Positions 9,078 to 18,029 of a stretch of 61,344 bases of DNA are shown here, one piece after another. Below the pieces are notes generated by a model, which made no database searches, was not told the DNA's origin, and worked only from the letters and a program-made list of their open reading frames with translations. This DNA is from Deltaproteobacteria bacterium (lineage in GTDB: Bacteria; Desulfobacterota; Binatia; UBA9968), in contig VGTH01000005.1 in the NCBI GenBank assembly GCA_016874755.1, positions 115,547-176,890 of the forward strand, read 5' to 3'. Both the position numbers and the translations under genes were made by a program. Positions within the stretch are counted from its first letter, which is position 1, and each line of letters begins with the position of its first letter.

Positions 9078-9860
9078 ATGACGACAATCGGCAGAGCTTT
9101 ATTTGGCGCGGTCTTGTTGACGGCGAGCCTGGCGGCAAATTGCGGCGCCGCTGAGTTCAGCGCGCTCGCCGACACCATTGAAAAAGTGAAGCCCTCCGTT
9201 GTCGCCGTCGGCACGTTTCAGAAAACCCGCCGACCGCCGGCAGTATTTCGCGGCACCGGTTTTGTGATCGGCAAAGGGCTCCACGTCGTGACGAACGCCC
9301 ACGTGCTCCCAGAAAAGGTCGACGCTGACAAGCGAGAGTTTGTGGCGATTTTCACCGGCAAGGGGCAAACCCCCGACATTCGTGAGGCCACCAAAGTCGC
9401 CGAAGATTTGGACTACGATTTAGCCGTCTTAAGAATCAGCGGCGAACCTTTGACGGCACTCAAGCTAGGCGACTCGACGCGCGTGCGCGAGGGCGAGTAT
9501 TACGCGCTCACCGGCTTTCCCATTGGCATGGTGCTCGGGCTCCATGCCGTGACCCACAGGGCCATGATCGCCGCCATCACACCGATCGCGATTCCGCAGC
9601 TATCGGCACAACAGATCGACAAGAAAGTGTTGGCTCGTTTGATCGCGCCCTACAATATCTTCCAACTCGACGCCACGGCGTATCCTGGCAACAGCGGCAG
9701 CCCGCTTTATGACATCCAAAGCGGCCAAGTCATCGGCATCGTCAATAAGGTCTTCGTGCAATCGAGCCGAGAGTCCGCCATCGAGAAACCCAGCGGGATT
9801 TCCTACGCGATCCAAATCAGTCATTTGAAAGATTTATTGAAGAAGGCCGGCGTAGAATAA
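9078..9860 (+). CDS. Secreted trypsin-like serine protease (S1C/DegP-like, no PDZ)
   Basis: 260 residues from the ATG at 9078 (AAGGAG at 9062-9067); an in-frame TTG at 9072 is an alternative. The N-terminus is a signal peptide ending near CGAAEFS. The catalytic triad is clear: His75 in VTNAHVL, Asp114 in YDLAVL and Ser206 in GNSGSPL. No PDZ domain follows, since the protein ends soon after the protease fold, unlike DegP/DegS. It likely acts in the periplasm on misfolded or specific protein substrates. It sits between two divergently and convergently placed paralogues of a predicted cell-wall peptidase. Confidence 0.9.
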   Translation: MTTIGRALFGAVLLTASLAANCGAAEFSALADTIEKVKPSVVAVGTFQKTRRPPAVFRGTGFVIGKGLHVVTNAHVLPEKVDADKREFVAIFTGKGQTPDIREATKVAEDLDYDLAVLRISGEPLTALKLGDSTRVREGEYYALTGFPIGMVLGLHAVTHRAMIAAITPIAIPQLSAQQIDKKVLARLIAPYNIFQLDATAYPGNSGSPLYDIQSGQVIGIVNKVFVQSSRESAIEKPSGISYAIQISHLKDLLKKAGVE

Positions 9861-9873
9861 TTGACCAGCGGCT

Positions 9874-10641
9874 TCAGCGCCGGCCGATCCACCCCGACGG
9901 ACGGCCGATGTGAATGTGCGGACCGGTCGATGCGCCCAGCACCGCGCTCTTGAAGACAATGAAAGGGATGCCGGCTTGGCGCAAGTAGTTGATCAGTGCG
10001 CGCCCCTCGGTGCTATCGGGATAGAGCGCCACGTCCATGGCGTTGCGATGATCGAAGCCCAAGCGATTGTGGGTCGGGCTTTGGCCGTAGGCGCTAACCG
10101 GCAAATTGTAGCCAAAGGTTTTTACGAAGTAGTTTTGGATTGCCGGCGCGTCGCGCAACGACCAATTGGCGCCGCCGCTGAAACGGGCGAAGTTTTCAGT
10201 CTCGCGAAAATTGTTCTTGTCGGCCATCGCAAAGCGATCGACTTTGGCGCCGAGCACGGCTTCCGTAATCGCGATTTGGATTTCGAGAACTTGCGCTTGC
10301 ATTTCGTGCACTTTTCGCAATGAGGCGACGAACGCTTGTTCCGCTTGCGTCACCGCGGCTTTGTCCGTGCCGCCGTCTTGCAAGAGTTTGCGCTGGCGAA
10401 CCACCTCCGCTCGGAGAGCTGATTGAGCTTTTTCGTGACTAACCAGCAGCCGTTGGTCGTTGGCAAGCAACTCTTTCATTGCCGCGATCGACGCACCCGT
10501 CGATTCGGAGTGTTCCGCCCAGCGGATAAACCGGGCTCGTAGCCAGTCTTGACCGCCGCCAACGATGAAAATGACCAGCGCAATTGGCAGCAAGACCGCC
10601 GAGAGCAACAGCGGTCGATCTTTCAAGAACCCTAAAAGCAT
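9874..10641 (-). CDS. Membrane-anchored coiled-coil protein with LAS/M15-like peptidase signature (copy 2)
   Basis: 255 residues from the ATG at 10641, chosen because this start gives the same length and N-terminal layout as copy 1; the frame stays open 26 codons further. It has a membrane segment (about 10-30), a charged helical region, and the same C-terminal domain: NLPVSAYGQSPTHNRLGFDH, HRNAMDVALYP and GPHIHIG, which preserve the presumed zinc ligands. It is clearly a paralogue of 8195-8965 (roughly half of the C-terminal residues identical by eye), though the N-terminal helices have diverged. It ends 13 bases from the protease stop (convergent). Confidence 0.75.
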   Translation of the reverse strand: MLLGFLKDRPLLLSAVLLPIALVIFIVGGGQDWLRARFIRWAEHSESTGASIAAMKELLANDQRLLVSHEKAQSALRAEVVRQRKLLQDGGTDKAAVTQAEQAFVASLRKVHEMQAQVLEIQIAITEAVLGAKVDRFAMADKNNFRETENFARFSGGANWSLRDAPAIQNYFVKTFGYNLPVSAYGQSPTHNRLGFDHRNAMDVALYPDSTEGRALINYLRQAGIPFIVFKSAVLGASTGPHIHIGRPSGWIGRR

Positions 10642-10799
10642 TAGCGCCCAAGTGTAAGGGCTTAGAAAAAGAGCGTCAAGGCGACGAGGACCCCATGGCC
10701 CAGCAAAATAGATGACCAAGAGACGCTCCCCCTTCTACAAAGCCATGTGATAGGATCGGCGCGACCCAAACGCTCCAAATCAATAGGGAGACAACGAGC

Positions 10800-11924
10800 A
10801 TGCTGTTCATTGACAATGATGCGGTCAAACAAGTTCTCACCATGGAAGACACGCTGCGCGTCATCGAAGAGGGCCACAAAGAACTTGCTCGCGGCGAGCT
10901 TGCCGGCCGGCCGCGGGTCGATGTTTACACCGAGACGCGCAAACCAGAGACGTTTCATCGCTGGGGCACCATGGAAGGGTCGAGTAAAAGCTTGCAGCGT
11001 TTCGCGATTCGCTTGAAGTCCGACGTCGTCAGCTGGCCGGTCCGGCACGGCGTCAAAGTCGAAGACAAGTATTGCCGGCAGCCGGGACTTTACTGCGGCC
11101 TGATCATGTTATTCAGCACGGATAACGGTGAGCCTTTGGCGATCATCAACGACGGTTATCTGCAGCATCTCCGCGTCGGCGCGCTCTACGCTTTGGGCGC
11201 CAAATACCTTGCCCGCCAGGATGCCTCGGTCGTCGGTATGCTCGGCTCCGGCGGCATGGCGCATAGCCATCTGTTGGCGTTCGCGGCGGTGCGCAAGGTC
11301 AAGCGCGTGCAAGTTTTTAGTCCGAACCGTGAGCACCGCGAGCAATATGCCTGCGAAATGGCGCAAGCGCTCGACGCCGAGGTAATTGCTTGTAGCAGCG
11401 CCGAAGCGGCAGCCAAAGGCGCGCATATTCTCGCGACCTGCACCAATTCGAAAGAGCCGACCGTTCACGCACGCATGCTCGAGCCGGGGATGCATTTGAC
11501 CCAAGTTTCGGGTGAGCTCGCTGCGGACGTGTATCCCAAGCTTGATCTCTGCATCGGCGGCGGCCCGGCGAGTCAAGTCGTCGAGGGCGCCGCCATCGAC
11601 GACGCGCAGGGTTTTACGACCTATCTCGCCGGCAGCGCGGCGGCGCTTGAAAAAGCCAAGGGCAAAGCGCGCAGGCGCGCCCGCAAGGATCAGGATTTTC
11701 ACGGCCGGTTGGTTTCCCTTACCGAGCTGATCACTGGCGGGGCCACTGGCAGGACCAGCGCTCAGGAAATCTCGGCGTCGAGCGGCGTAAAAGTTGGCGG
11801 CGAGGATAGCGTCAAGGGATTGCAGTTTGTCACGGTGGCCTCGCTGGTCTACGATCGCGCCAAGGCCGCAGGACTCGGCAGAGAATTTCCGACGGAGTGG
11901 TTCCTGCAAGATATTCGCGATTAA
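10800..11924 (+). CDS. Ornithine cyclodeaminase/mu-crystallin family protein
   Basis: 374 residues. The family signature is evident: CGLIMLFSTDNGEPLAIIND, the helix YLQHLRVGALYALGAKYLAR, and the NAD-binding Rossmann motif VVGMLGSGGMAHSHLLAF. Members include ornithine cyclodeaminase, alanine/lysine dehydrogenase, ketimine reductase and opine synthases; the exact reaction cannot be assigned. GGGAG precedes the ATG. The molybdopterin oxidoreductase starts 7 bases after its stop, so the two probably form an operon with the SGNH protein that follows. Confidence 0.9.
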   Translation: MLFIDNDAVKQVLTMEDTLRVIEEGHKELARGELAGRPRVDVYTETRKPETFHRWGTMEGSSKSLQRFAIRLKSDVVSWPVRHGVKVEDKYCRQPGLYCGLIMLFSTDNGEPLAIINDGYLQHLRVGALYALGAKYLARQDASVVGMLGSGGMAHSHLLAFAAVRKVKRVQVFSPNREHREQYACEMAQALDAEVIACSSAEAAAKGAHILATCTNSKEPTVHARMLEPGMHLTQVSGELAADVYPKLDLCIGGGPASQVVEGAAIDDAQGFTTYLAGSAAALEKAKGKARRRARKDQDFHGRLVSLTELITGGATGRTSAQEISASSGVKVGGEDSVKGLQFVTVASLVYDRAKAAGLGREFPTEWFLQDIRD

Positions 11925-11931
11925 GGATTGA

Positions 11932-14199
11932 ATGAAGGCCGTGGCTGAAGCGCGCGTCATCCGCACCGTGTGCGATCCCAATTGCCACGCCAACCCGCGC
12001 TGCGGCATTGCGGCGCATGTGGAGCACGGGCGGATCGCCAAAATCGAACCGGGCTCATTTCCGCTGCCAGAATACGACGGGCGCGTCTGCGCCATGGGCA
12101 TGGCGCGCTTGGAGCAGCAGTATCACAAAGATCGGCTGCGCTATCCGATGCGGCGCACGGGCGCGCGTGGCCAGGGGCAATGGCAGAGAATTAGCTGGGA
12201 TGAAGTGTACGAACGTCTTGCGACGCAACTGCGCGCGATTGCTGAACGCCATGGCCCGCGTTCGTTGGCTTTTTTCACCGGCAGCGGTGCCGCCGGCGTG
12301 CTCACCAAAGGCTCGGCGCAGCGTTTCGCCGCCGCCATCGGCGGCACGGCCTATCGCGCTGGCGGCGTCGACTACGGTGTGCCAAAGGGGCTCGAGTATA
12401 TGTTCGGCGTGCCGGCGTCGACCTACTTTCGCCCTGGTGGCCACGAGATGGCCGACGCCGTCAATTCGAAACTCATCTTGCTTTGGGGCGGTAACCCAGC
12501 GGACACACGCCAGGTCGATTTTCATTTTCTTACCACAGCGCAAAAGCGCGGCGCGAAACTGGTTTGCATCGATCCGAACCGGACGGTGACGGCAAAGCGT
12601 GCCGACCAATGGATTTCGCCGCGGCCGGGCACCGACACCGCGCTTGCACTGGCGCTGCTCAACGAAATACTCCGCAACAATCGGCAGGACGACGAGTTTT
12701 TGCGCCGTTACACCAACGCGCCGTGCTTGGTCCGGCGCGATAACGGCGCACTGCTGCGCGACGATGACACGACTGACGCGGCGCCGTACTTGGTTTGGGA
12801 TTTGTCGCGAGGCTTGGCCGTGCGCTGCAGCGAGTCCGCCAATCCAGCGCTACGCGGCCACTATCAAGCACGGCGCGCCGACGGCAGTGTCGTCGCCTGC
12901 GCGCCGGCATTCCAATTGCTTTGCGACCTCGCGGCGCAACATTCTGCCGACGAAGTTAGCAACATCACCGGAGTGCCGTCATCGACCATCGTCGAGCTCG
13001 GGCGGAAGATTGCACGTAAAAAGCCCGTGTCAGTCCGCATCGGCTACGGTGTCGATCGCTGGTACTACTCCGATTACACGGCGCGGGCGGTTGCTAATCT
13101 GGTTGTCGCCACCGGAAATATTGGCATTGCCGGCGGCGGCATCAGCGTGCACGACGGCACCTACGCGGCGCCGCTCAATTTACAAACTTTCCGTGCGCCG
13201 GAGGGGCGCGAAGCGGCCACCCTCGATGTGGTTTCCTTGATGTCTGCCATTGAGCATGGCGAGCCGTACCCGGTTCGAGCGTTGTGGCTATCGAGTTCGA
13301 ATCTTTTCAATCAGACCACTGTCAATCGCAGCCGCACCCTGAGGGAAATTGTACCGAATCTCGAATTATTGGTGGTGGTCGATCATTTCATGACGGATAC
13401 GGCTGCGCTAGCCGACCTGGTTCTGCCGGCGTGCACGATCTTCGAGAAGAAAGATTTAATCGCCGGTATGTTCCTCCAGCTGCAGCGGCCGGCCGTCGCG
13501 CCGGAGGGCGAGAGCAAGAGCGATTGGGATATTTTCGCCGGCCTCGCCGAGCGCATGGGGCTGGGAAAATATTTCGCCGAACAGCCCGAGGCCTATCTGA
13601 AGGAAATGATTGAAACCGATCATCCCTTGCTGCGAGGCATCACCCTCGAGCGGCTCGAGCGTGAAGACGCTGTCATGCTCAATCGCGCCGCCGATCCGTA
13701 CGTCGCGTTCACGGATTTCTCGTTCAAAACGCCTTCGCGCCGAATTGAGCTGTACAAAGAAGAGTTACTGCGGCATGGCGCTGAGCTGCCCTACTATCGT
13801 GAGCCGGTGGAAGCTTCACCGGTGAGTCCCTTGTATAAGCAGTTCCCCATCACTCTGCTTTTTTCCCATAGCCGCCACCGCATTCACTCGACGTTTGCCA
13901 ATTTACCGAAGTTCAAACGCCTCGAACCGGAACCGACGGTTGAGATCCATCCGACCGACGCGGGGAAGCGGAAGATCGCCAGCGGAGACTATGTGCGGGT
14001 CTACAACCAACGCGGCAGCGTTACGCTCAAGGCCAGGCTCAATGCGGATATCAAAGTCGGTGTCGCGGTGATTTCGGAAGGTTCTTGGGCGAGCGATTTT
14101 ATCGAAGGCGATCCGTACAGTCTCACCCACGAGCTGATTAGCGCGAGCTCCGAGAACTATGCGTTCTACGACACGCTGGTCGAAGTCGAAGCATGTTGA
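11932..14199 (+). CDS. Molybdopterin-dependent oxidoreductase (DMSO reductase family)
   Basis: 755 residues. The N-terminus carries a [4Fe-4S] ligand set, CDPNCHANPRC then a fourth Cys in GRVCAMG, followed by the molybdopterin oxidoreductase fold (RLRYPMRR, RISWDEVYERLA, LLWGGNPADTRQ). A molydopterin dinucleotide-binding domain closes the protein (about 640-750, SRHRIHSTFANL and YVRVYNQRGSV). There is no Tat signal, so it is probably cytoplasmic. No obvious iron-sulfur or membrane subunit is encoded nearby, which is unusual for respiratory members and suggests a soluble partner encoded elsewhere. Substrate unknown. The stop overlaps the next gene's start by 7 bases. Confidence 0.92.
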   Translation: MKAVAEARVIRTVCDPNCHANPRCGIAAHVEHGRIAKIEPGSFPLPEYDGRVCAMGMARLEQQYHKDRLRYPMRRTGARGQGQWQRISWDEVYERLATQLRAIAERHGPRSLAFFTGSGAAGVLTKGSAQRFAAAIGGTAYRAGGVDYGVPKGLEYMFGVPASTYFRPGGHEMADAVNSKLILLWGGNPADTRQVDFHFLTTAQKRGAKLVCIDPNRTVTAKRADQWISPRPGTDTALALALLNEILRNNRQDDEFLRRYTNAPCLVRRDNGALLRDDDTTDAAPYLVWDLSRGLAVRCSESANPALRGHYQARRADGSVVACAPAFQLLCDLAAQHSADEVSNITGVPSSTIVELGRKIARKKPVSVRIGYGVDRWYYSDYTARAVANLVVATGNIGIAGGGISVHDGTYAAPLNLQTFRAPEGREAATLDVVSLMSAIEHGEPYPVRALWLSSSNLFNQTTVNRSRTLREIVPNLELLVVVDHFMTDTAALADLVLPACTIFEKKDLIAGMFLQLQRPAVAPEGESKSDWDIFAGLAERMGLGKYFAEQPEAYLKEMIETDHPLLRGITLERLEREDAVMLNRAADPYVAFTDFSFKTPSRRIELYKEELLRHGAELPYYREPVEASPVSPLYKQFPITLLFSHSRHRIHSTFANLPKFKRLEPEPTVEIHPTDAGKRKIASGDYVRVYNQRGSVTLKARLNADIKVGVAVISEGSWASDFIEGDPYSLTHELISASSENYAFYDTLVEVEAC

Positions 14200-15887
14200 G
14201 GTTCGTCAAGCATTTTCTTTTGGCTTGCGCGGTGTTATTTCCCGCCGTCCTGCTATTGACGGAGATTGTTCTCTACTCGCAAAACTCTCTCTACCTCAAC
14301 GGTCGTTGGGTCGTCCAAAAGCGCATGATGAAAATGGGCTTGATTCGAGCGGATGAATTTCTCCTGACACGGACCCCGCTGGCGCGAAATGTGCTCAATC
14401 TCGGTAGCAACCTCGGCTATCAGGAAGTTCTTTATCGACAACCGCTGATTCTCGGGCGAATCGACTTCAGATTTCAAATCGAGGATGGGTCCTATCTCGA
14501 TATTATTTATGATCGAGATGATGCTGGCTATTCAGGCATTCGGCTGAGCAGACGCCCGGAGAGCCCATCGATCGCTTATAAGAGCACGCCAACCGGGCGG
14601 TTTCACTCGATCACACCGGCCTCGACGCAAACCATTGGAGCCGGCTGGCACAAAGCATCGGTGCAGAGTTCGCCGTCCGGCGTAACCCTGAGGATCGATG
14701 GTCAGATCTTTTCTCCCGAAGCAGCTTCCCGTGTAACCGCCGGTCTGGTCGGTTTTAGTGGGGGAATGAACGGAGCTAAGATCGATGATGTGGAAATTCA
14801 ACCCCTCGGTGGTTCGCCGTTTCGTGACAGTTTTCGTAATACAAAAAACTGGCGGCGGACGTTCGCTATCACATATGGACTCATGGTCATTCTCGGCGTT
14901 CTGCTATCAAAACTAATGCTTGGACGCTACTGGGCTGGCACCAAAGATGGCCTCTATTGTTGGCTGCTGTTGTCTTTCGTTGCCGTTATCTGCGCCGGCA
15001 GCTGGTATCTATTCGATTTTCATTTTTACTCCACGCGAATTCCCCGCGATTCGGGGATTACGCGTCCATTGCTTGGCACAGAGAGTTTTCGCCTACCGAG
15101 TTTCGAACGATTACGTTTTGCGGCATTTAGCGGTTGGTACGGTTTGGCTGGGGGAGAGATCGTCACGCACCAAAGCCTTAGTGATCGTGGGTACCCGGCC
15201 AAGCGGATATTTCAAGGGCCCATTTATTGTGCAGCGCAGCCGCAATCTTGCGTAGAGGGGTTACCGTCGACACCCGGTAATGCAGCGCGCAAAGCACCCA
15301 ACTGTCGGGTCCTGTTCATTGGTAGCTCGCAAACCATCGGTGCCGGTGCGCGAAGCCTGGAAGAAACATTTTTTGTGCGAGTGCACAAGCATGTCACAGA
15401 TGCCTTGGCGCCCAAGTTCCATGTCGAGTCAATCAACCTTGCTATGTCCGGGCTCCGGGCCGCCGAGCTGCTCAAGGAATACAAGTCTCGGTATCACGCA
15501 TTTTGGCCTCATGTCATGCTTATCAACTTGTCCTATAACGACCGGCGCTCCCCAGAGCAGTTTGCCGCCGCCATTGAGGAATTCCTTGGACTCAACCAGG
15601 CAGCGGGCATCAAAACACTTTTGCTCCAAGAGGCGAGAAGTCCTGAACCGGCGGATGATAAAAGAGTGCTTGCCAACTATGAAGTGCTGCGGAAGTTGGG
15701 CGAAAGATATGCAGCTCCAGTTCTGGCGTCAAATGACTTTCTGCGAGAGGTTAGCAAGCTGCGGACCGGAGCGCTCTGGTGGGACACGGTTCATTTGACG
15801 TCTTACGGGCAAGATATCCTCGCAGACTGGCTTGCCCCCCAGGTAATCAATGCTCTGCGCACCTCCCGTATTGCCGTGACAGATTGA
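14193..15887 (+). CDS. Membrane-bound SGNH hydrolase-like protein with LamG-like domain
   Basis: 564 residues. A membrane segment (about 5-27) is followed by a beta-rich region resembling a concanavalin/LamG fold (about 85-210), two further hydrophobic segments (about 227-245 and 253-272), and a C-terminal SGNH hydrolase domain. The SGNH blocks are visible: FIGSSQTIGAG (catalytic Ser), LAMSGLRA (Gly), INLSYNDRR (Asn) and WWDTVHLTSYG (Asp and His). Such enzymes are esterases or acyltransferases acting on lipids or glycans, often in the envelope. The ATG overlaps the stop of the oxidoreductase. The substrate is unknown and the link to the upstream redox genes may only be an operon effect. Confidence 0.82.
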   Translation: MLRFVKHFLLACAVLFPAVLLLTEIVLYSQNSLYLNGRWVVQKRMMKMGLIRADEFLLTRTPLARNVLNLGSNLGYQEVLYRQPLILGRIDFRFQIEDGSYLDIIYDRDDAGYSGIRLSRRPESPSIAYKSTPTGRFHSITPASTQTIGAGWHKASVQSSPSGVTLRIDGQIFSPEAASRVTAGLVGFSGGMNGAKIDDVEIQPLGGSPFRDSFRNTKNWRRTFAITYGLMVILGVLLSKLMLGRYWAGTKDGLYCWLLLSFVAVICAGSWYLFDFHFYSTRIPRDSGITRPLLGTESFRLPSFERLRFAAFSGWYGLAGGEIVTHQSLSDRGYPAKRIFQGPIYCAAQPQSCVEGLPSTPGNAARKAPNCRVLFIGSSQTIGAGARSLEETFFVRVHKHVTDALAPKFHVESINLAMSGLRAAELLKEYKSRYHAFWPHVMLINLSYNDRRSPEQFAAAIEEFLGLNQAAGIKTLLLQEARSPEPADDKRVLANYEVLRKLGERYAAPVLASNDFLREVSKLRTGALWWDTVHLTSYGQDILADWLAPQVINALRTSRIAVTD

Positions 15888-15932
15888 CCATCAGTCAACC
15901 TGCTTTTGACTACCCGATTGGTTGAGAAAACA

Positions 15933-16595
15933 TCAAGCTGCCCACTTCGCCGCGAAGTGATCCCAAGCGCGTTCCACGGACGCAGGCTTGAACGTGCGCT
16001 TGGCAATTTTCTCGGCCTCGTCGCGCGACATGAACATCGGCTCGCCGAGGCGCATCGCTTCGGCTTGCAGCTTGGCCGATTCTTCCAAGAACAGCGACAG
16101 CATGCAGACCTCGCGAATCGATTGGCCGACGACGACGGCGCCGTGACCGCGCAGCATGAGGGCTTTCGAATTGCCAAGCAGCTTGGCCATTTCACCGGCC
16201 CGCGCCGGTGTTTCGACTTGGCCGGTCCCTGTGTAGAGCGGCACGCCTTCGTAGAAAATCGCGCTGTAGTTGTGCATCGGCCGAATGGTTTGGCCCAGCA
16301 CGCTCATGAGGATAATCGCCGGCGAGTGGAAATGAAAGATCGCCTTTACGTCGCTGCGGGTTTTGTAGATCGCTTGATGTAAGGACGACTGCGGCACCGG
16401 TTTTTCGAAGTCGACGAAAAACAATTCTTCAGGCTGCACCAATGCCGGGCTCTTGCGCGGCATGAAGAGCATTTCGTTGCCGTCGTTGCCGCGCATGCTC
16501 AAGTGCGCGAAGGCATCGCTCAGTCCTTCGCGGTGGATGATCCGCAGGGCCGCGATGAAATCGTCTTTGGCAGTTTTGTAAGCGTCGTTGCTCAT
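15933..16595 (-). CDS. Class II aldolase/adducin-family protein
   Basis: 220 residues. The zinc-binding HFHSP motif (about 89-93), a RGHGAVVVG segment with a third metal-binding His (about 149-157), and the overall length match class II aldolases such as L-fuculose-phosphate aldolase and L-ribulose-5-phosphate 4-epimerase. The family cleaves or epimerises phosphorylated sugars or decarboxylates related acids. The substrate here is not determined. It is followed upstream on the same strand by the cold-shock gene, 11 bases away, and the two may be co-transcribed. Confidence 0.88.
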   Translation of the reverse strand: MSNDAYKTAKDDFIAALRIIHREGLSDAFAHLSMRGNDGNEMLFMPRKSPALVQPEELFFVDFEKPVPQSSLHQAIYKTRSDVKAIFHFHSPAIILMSVLGQTIRPMHNYSAIFYEGVPLYTGTGQVETPARAGEMAKLLGNSKALMLRGHGAVVVGQSIREVCMLSLFLEESAKLQAEAMRLGEPMFMSRDEAEKIAKRTFKPASVERAWDHFAAKWAA

Positions 16596-16606
16596 CGAGT
16601 CCTCGC

Positions 16607-16810
16607 TCAGCGTATTTTCAAATCGAAGGCCACCGGACCTTTGTCGCCCTTGCGGGTTTGAAACTGCACGCTGTCGCCTTCATTGACGTCTTCGATCTGT
16701 ACCCGCGGCGCCATGCTGCCGCGGTGAAAGAAAACGTCTTCGGTGCCGTCATCCGGCTTGATAAAGCCAAAGCCCTTTTGCCGCATTACTTTTTTGACTG
16801 TTCCCGTCAT
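16607..16810 (-). CDS. Cold-shock-domain protein (CspA family)
   Basis: 67 residues with RNP1 (KGFGFIKP) and RNP2 (DVFFHRG) of the cold-shock domain, the usual length for bacterial Csp proteins. These bind single-stranded RNA/DNA and prevent secondary structure. A good ribosome-binding site (GGGAGAAGG) precedes the ATG at 16810. The gene is divergent from the glycosyltransferase, sharing a 92-base intergenic region. Unlike cspA of E. coli, there is no long 5' leader visible within this gap. Confidence 0.96.
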   Translation of the reverse strand: MTGTVKKVMRQKGFGFIKPDDGTEDVFFHRGSMAPRVQIEDVNEGDSVQFQTRKGDKGPVAFDLKIR

Positions 16811-16844
16811 AGATCAACCTTCTCCCGCTTTCGCGCATCGAATC

Positions 16845-16873
16845 TTGACAATCTCTCGTCGCACCCCTAGCCT
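16845..16873 (+). promoter_or_regulatory. Candidate promoter TTGACA-N17-TAGCCT for the glycosyltransferase gene
   Basis: A consensus -35 (16845-16850) is followed after 17 bases by TAGCCT (16868-16873), about 30 bases before the TTG start at 16903. The -35 lies in a 15-base string that recurs exactly at 59563-59577. Confidence 0.5.
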
Positions 16874-16902
16874 CTTTCCGATTACATACCTCCGAAAACC
16901 GC

Positions 16903-17982
16903 TTGAGTTCAATTCTCTACTATATTTCCGGTCATGGCTACGGCCACGCGGTGCGCTCGGCGCAAGTGGTGCGAGCTCTGCTCAAGGCACGCCCAGGACT
17001 AAAGGTTCACGTTCGCACCACGGCGCCGCAGTGGCTCTTTCCCCGCGCGGCCGACTGTTCCAGGCAATCCCTCGATGTCGGGCTCGTCCAGCGCGATAGC
17101 CTCGACATGGACCTTCAGGCGACCTTGCGCGCATGCCAGGCGCTGTACCGCGATGCGGAAAACCTTACCCAACAAGAAGTCGCGTTCGTAAAACGAAACG
17201 CCATCTCTCTCGTCGTCGCAGACATTCCTCCCCTGGCCTTCGAGATAGCCGCGCGCGCGCGCGTGCCATCAGTGGGCATCAGCAATTTTTCCTGGGATGT
17301 CATCTACCAAGGTTATGTCGGCGACTATCCTGACTTCAAACCGCTGGTTGAGCAAATAGCAAGCTACCACAACCAAACGAGTCTGCTGCTAACGCTGCCG
17401 TACCCGTGCCCGATGCATGCGTTTCCACGCCAAGAAGCGATTCCTTGGATCGCTCGCCCTCCTCGGATCGATAGAGCCAAAGCGCGGGCACAATTTGGCT
17501 TGCCGCAAAGCGCGACCATCGTGCTGCTCAGCTTTGGCGGCTTGGGGCTTGAACGTCTGCCGTGGGACAAACTCAAGGCGCAGAGCGAGTTATTTTTTCT
17601 CGCCACCGGCAACGCGAAGCGCGAAGACGGCAACGTTATGATCCTCCCCGACACCCAGCGCTACTACGAAGGTTTGCTGTCGGCCATCGACGTGCTGGTC
17701 ACCAAGCCCGGCTACGGTATCGTTGCCGACGTTCTTTCGCAGCGAGTGCCGATGCTCTACACCGACCGCGGCGATTTCGCCGAGTACGAGTATTTAGTGC
17801 AAGCACTGCGGGAATGCGCCCACGCCGCCTATATCCCGCAAACCGAGCTGCTGGCCGGCAACATCGCACCATACACCACGGCTCTGCTGAACAAGCCGCC
17901 GCATTGGCCGACCGTTGGGTTGAATGGCGCGGCGGTTGCCGCGCGGAAAATTCTGGACATGTACGATCTGCGAAATCAGTAG
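16903..17982 (+). CDS. Glycosyltransferase-like protein (MurG/GT28-like, arabinokinase N-domain type)
   Basis: 359 residues starting at a TTG. The N-terminus ILYYISGHGYGHAVRSAQVV is the glycine-rich donor-site loop of GT-B glycosyltransferases, and VTKPGYGIVADVLSQRVPMLY near the C-terminus is the nucleotide-sugar binding region of the MurG/GT1 type. Close relatives include the N-terminal half of plant L-arabinokinases. The acceptor and donor cannot be named. It stands alone, divergent from the cold-shock gene and 47 bases before the toxin-antitoxin remnant. Confidence 0.82.
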   Translation: MSSILYYISGHGYGHAVRSAQVVRALLKARPGLKVHVRTTAPQWLFPRAADCSRQSLDVGLVQRDSLDMDLQATLRACQALYRDAENLTQQEVAFVKRNAISLVVADIPPLAFEIAARARVPSVGISNFSWDVIYQGYVGDYPDFKPLVEQIASYHNQTSLLLTLPYPCPMHAFPRQEAIPWIARPPRIDRAKARAQFGLPQSATIVLLSFGGLGLERLPWDKLKAQSELFFLATGNAKREDGNVMILPDTQRYYEGLLSAIDVLVTKPGYGIVADVLSQRVPMLYTDRGDFAEYEYLVQALRECAHAAYIPQTELLAGNIAPYTTALLNKPPHWPTVGLNGAAVAARKILDMYDLRNQ

Positions 17983-17993
17983 CTCACCTAGAT

Positions 17994-18023
17994 TTGAAGC
18001 AACTCCTGAGAACATGGTATTCT
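17994..18023 (+). promoter_or_regulatory. Candidate promoter TTGAAG-N18-TATTCT for the vapB-like gene
   Basis: A -35-like TTGAAG (17994-17999) and -10-like TATTCT (18018-18023) lie 18 bases apart. The predicted transcript would start at or near the ATG at 18030, giving a leaderless or nearly leaderless message, and no ribosome-binding site is visible. Confidence 0.4.
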
Positions 18024-18029
18024 TTCTCC

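Noticed and set aside
11109-12101. 330-codon minus-strand frame
   Set aside because: It overlaps two genes with clear family motifs on plus (cyclodeaminase and molybdoenzyme) and matches no family I know.
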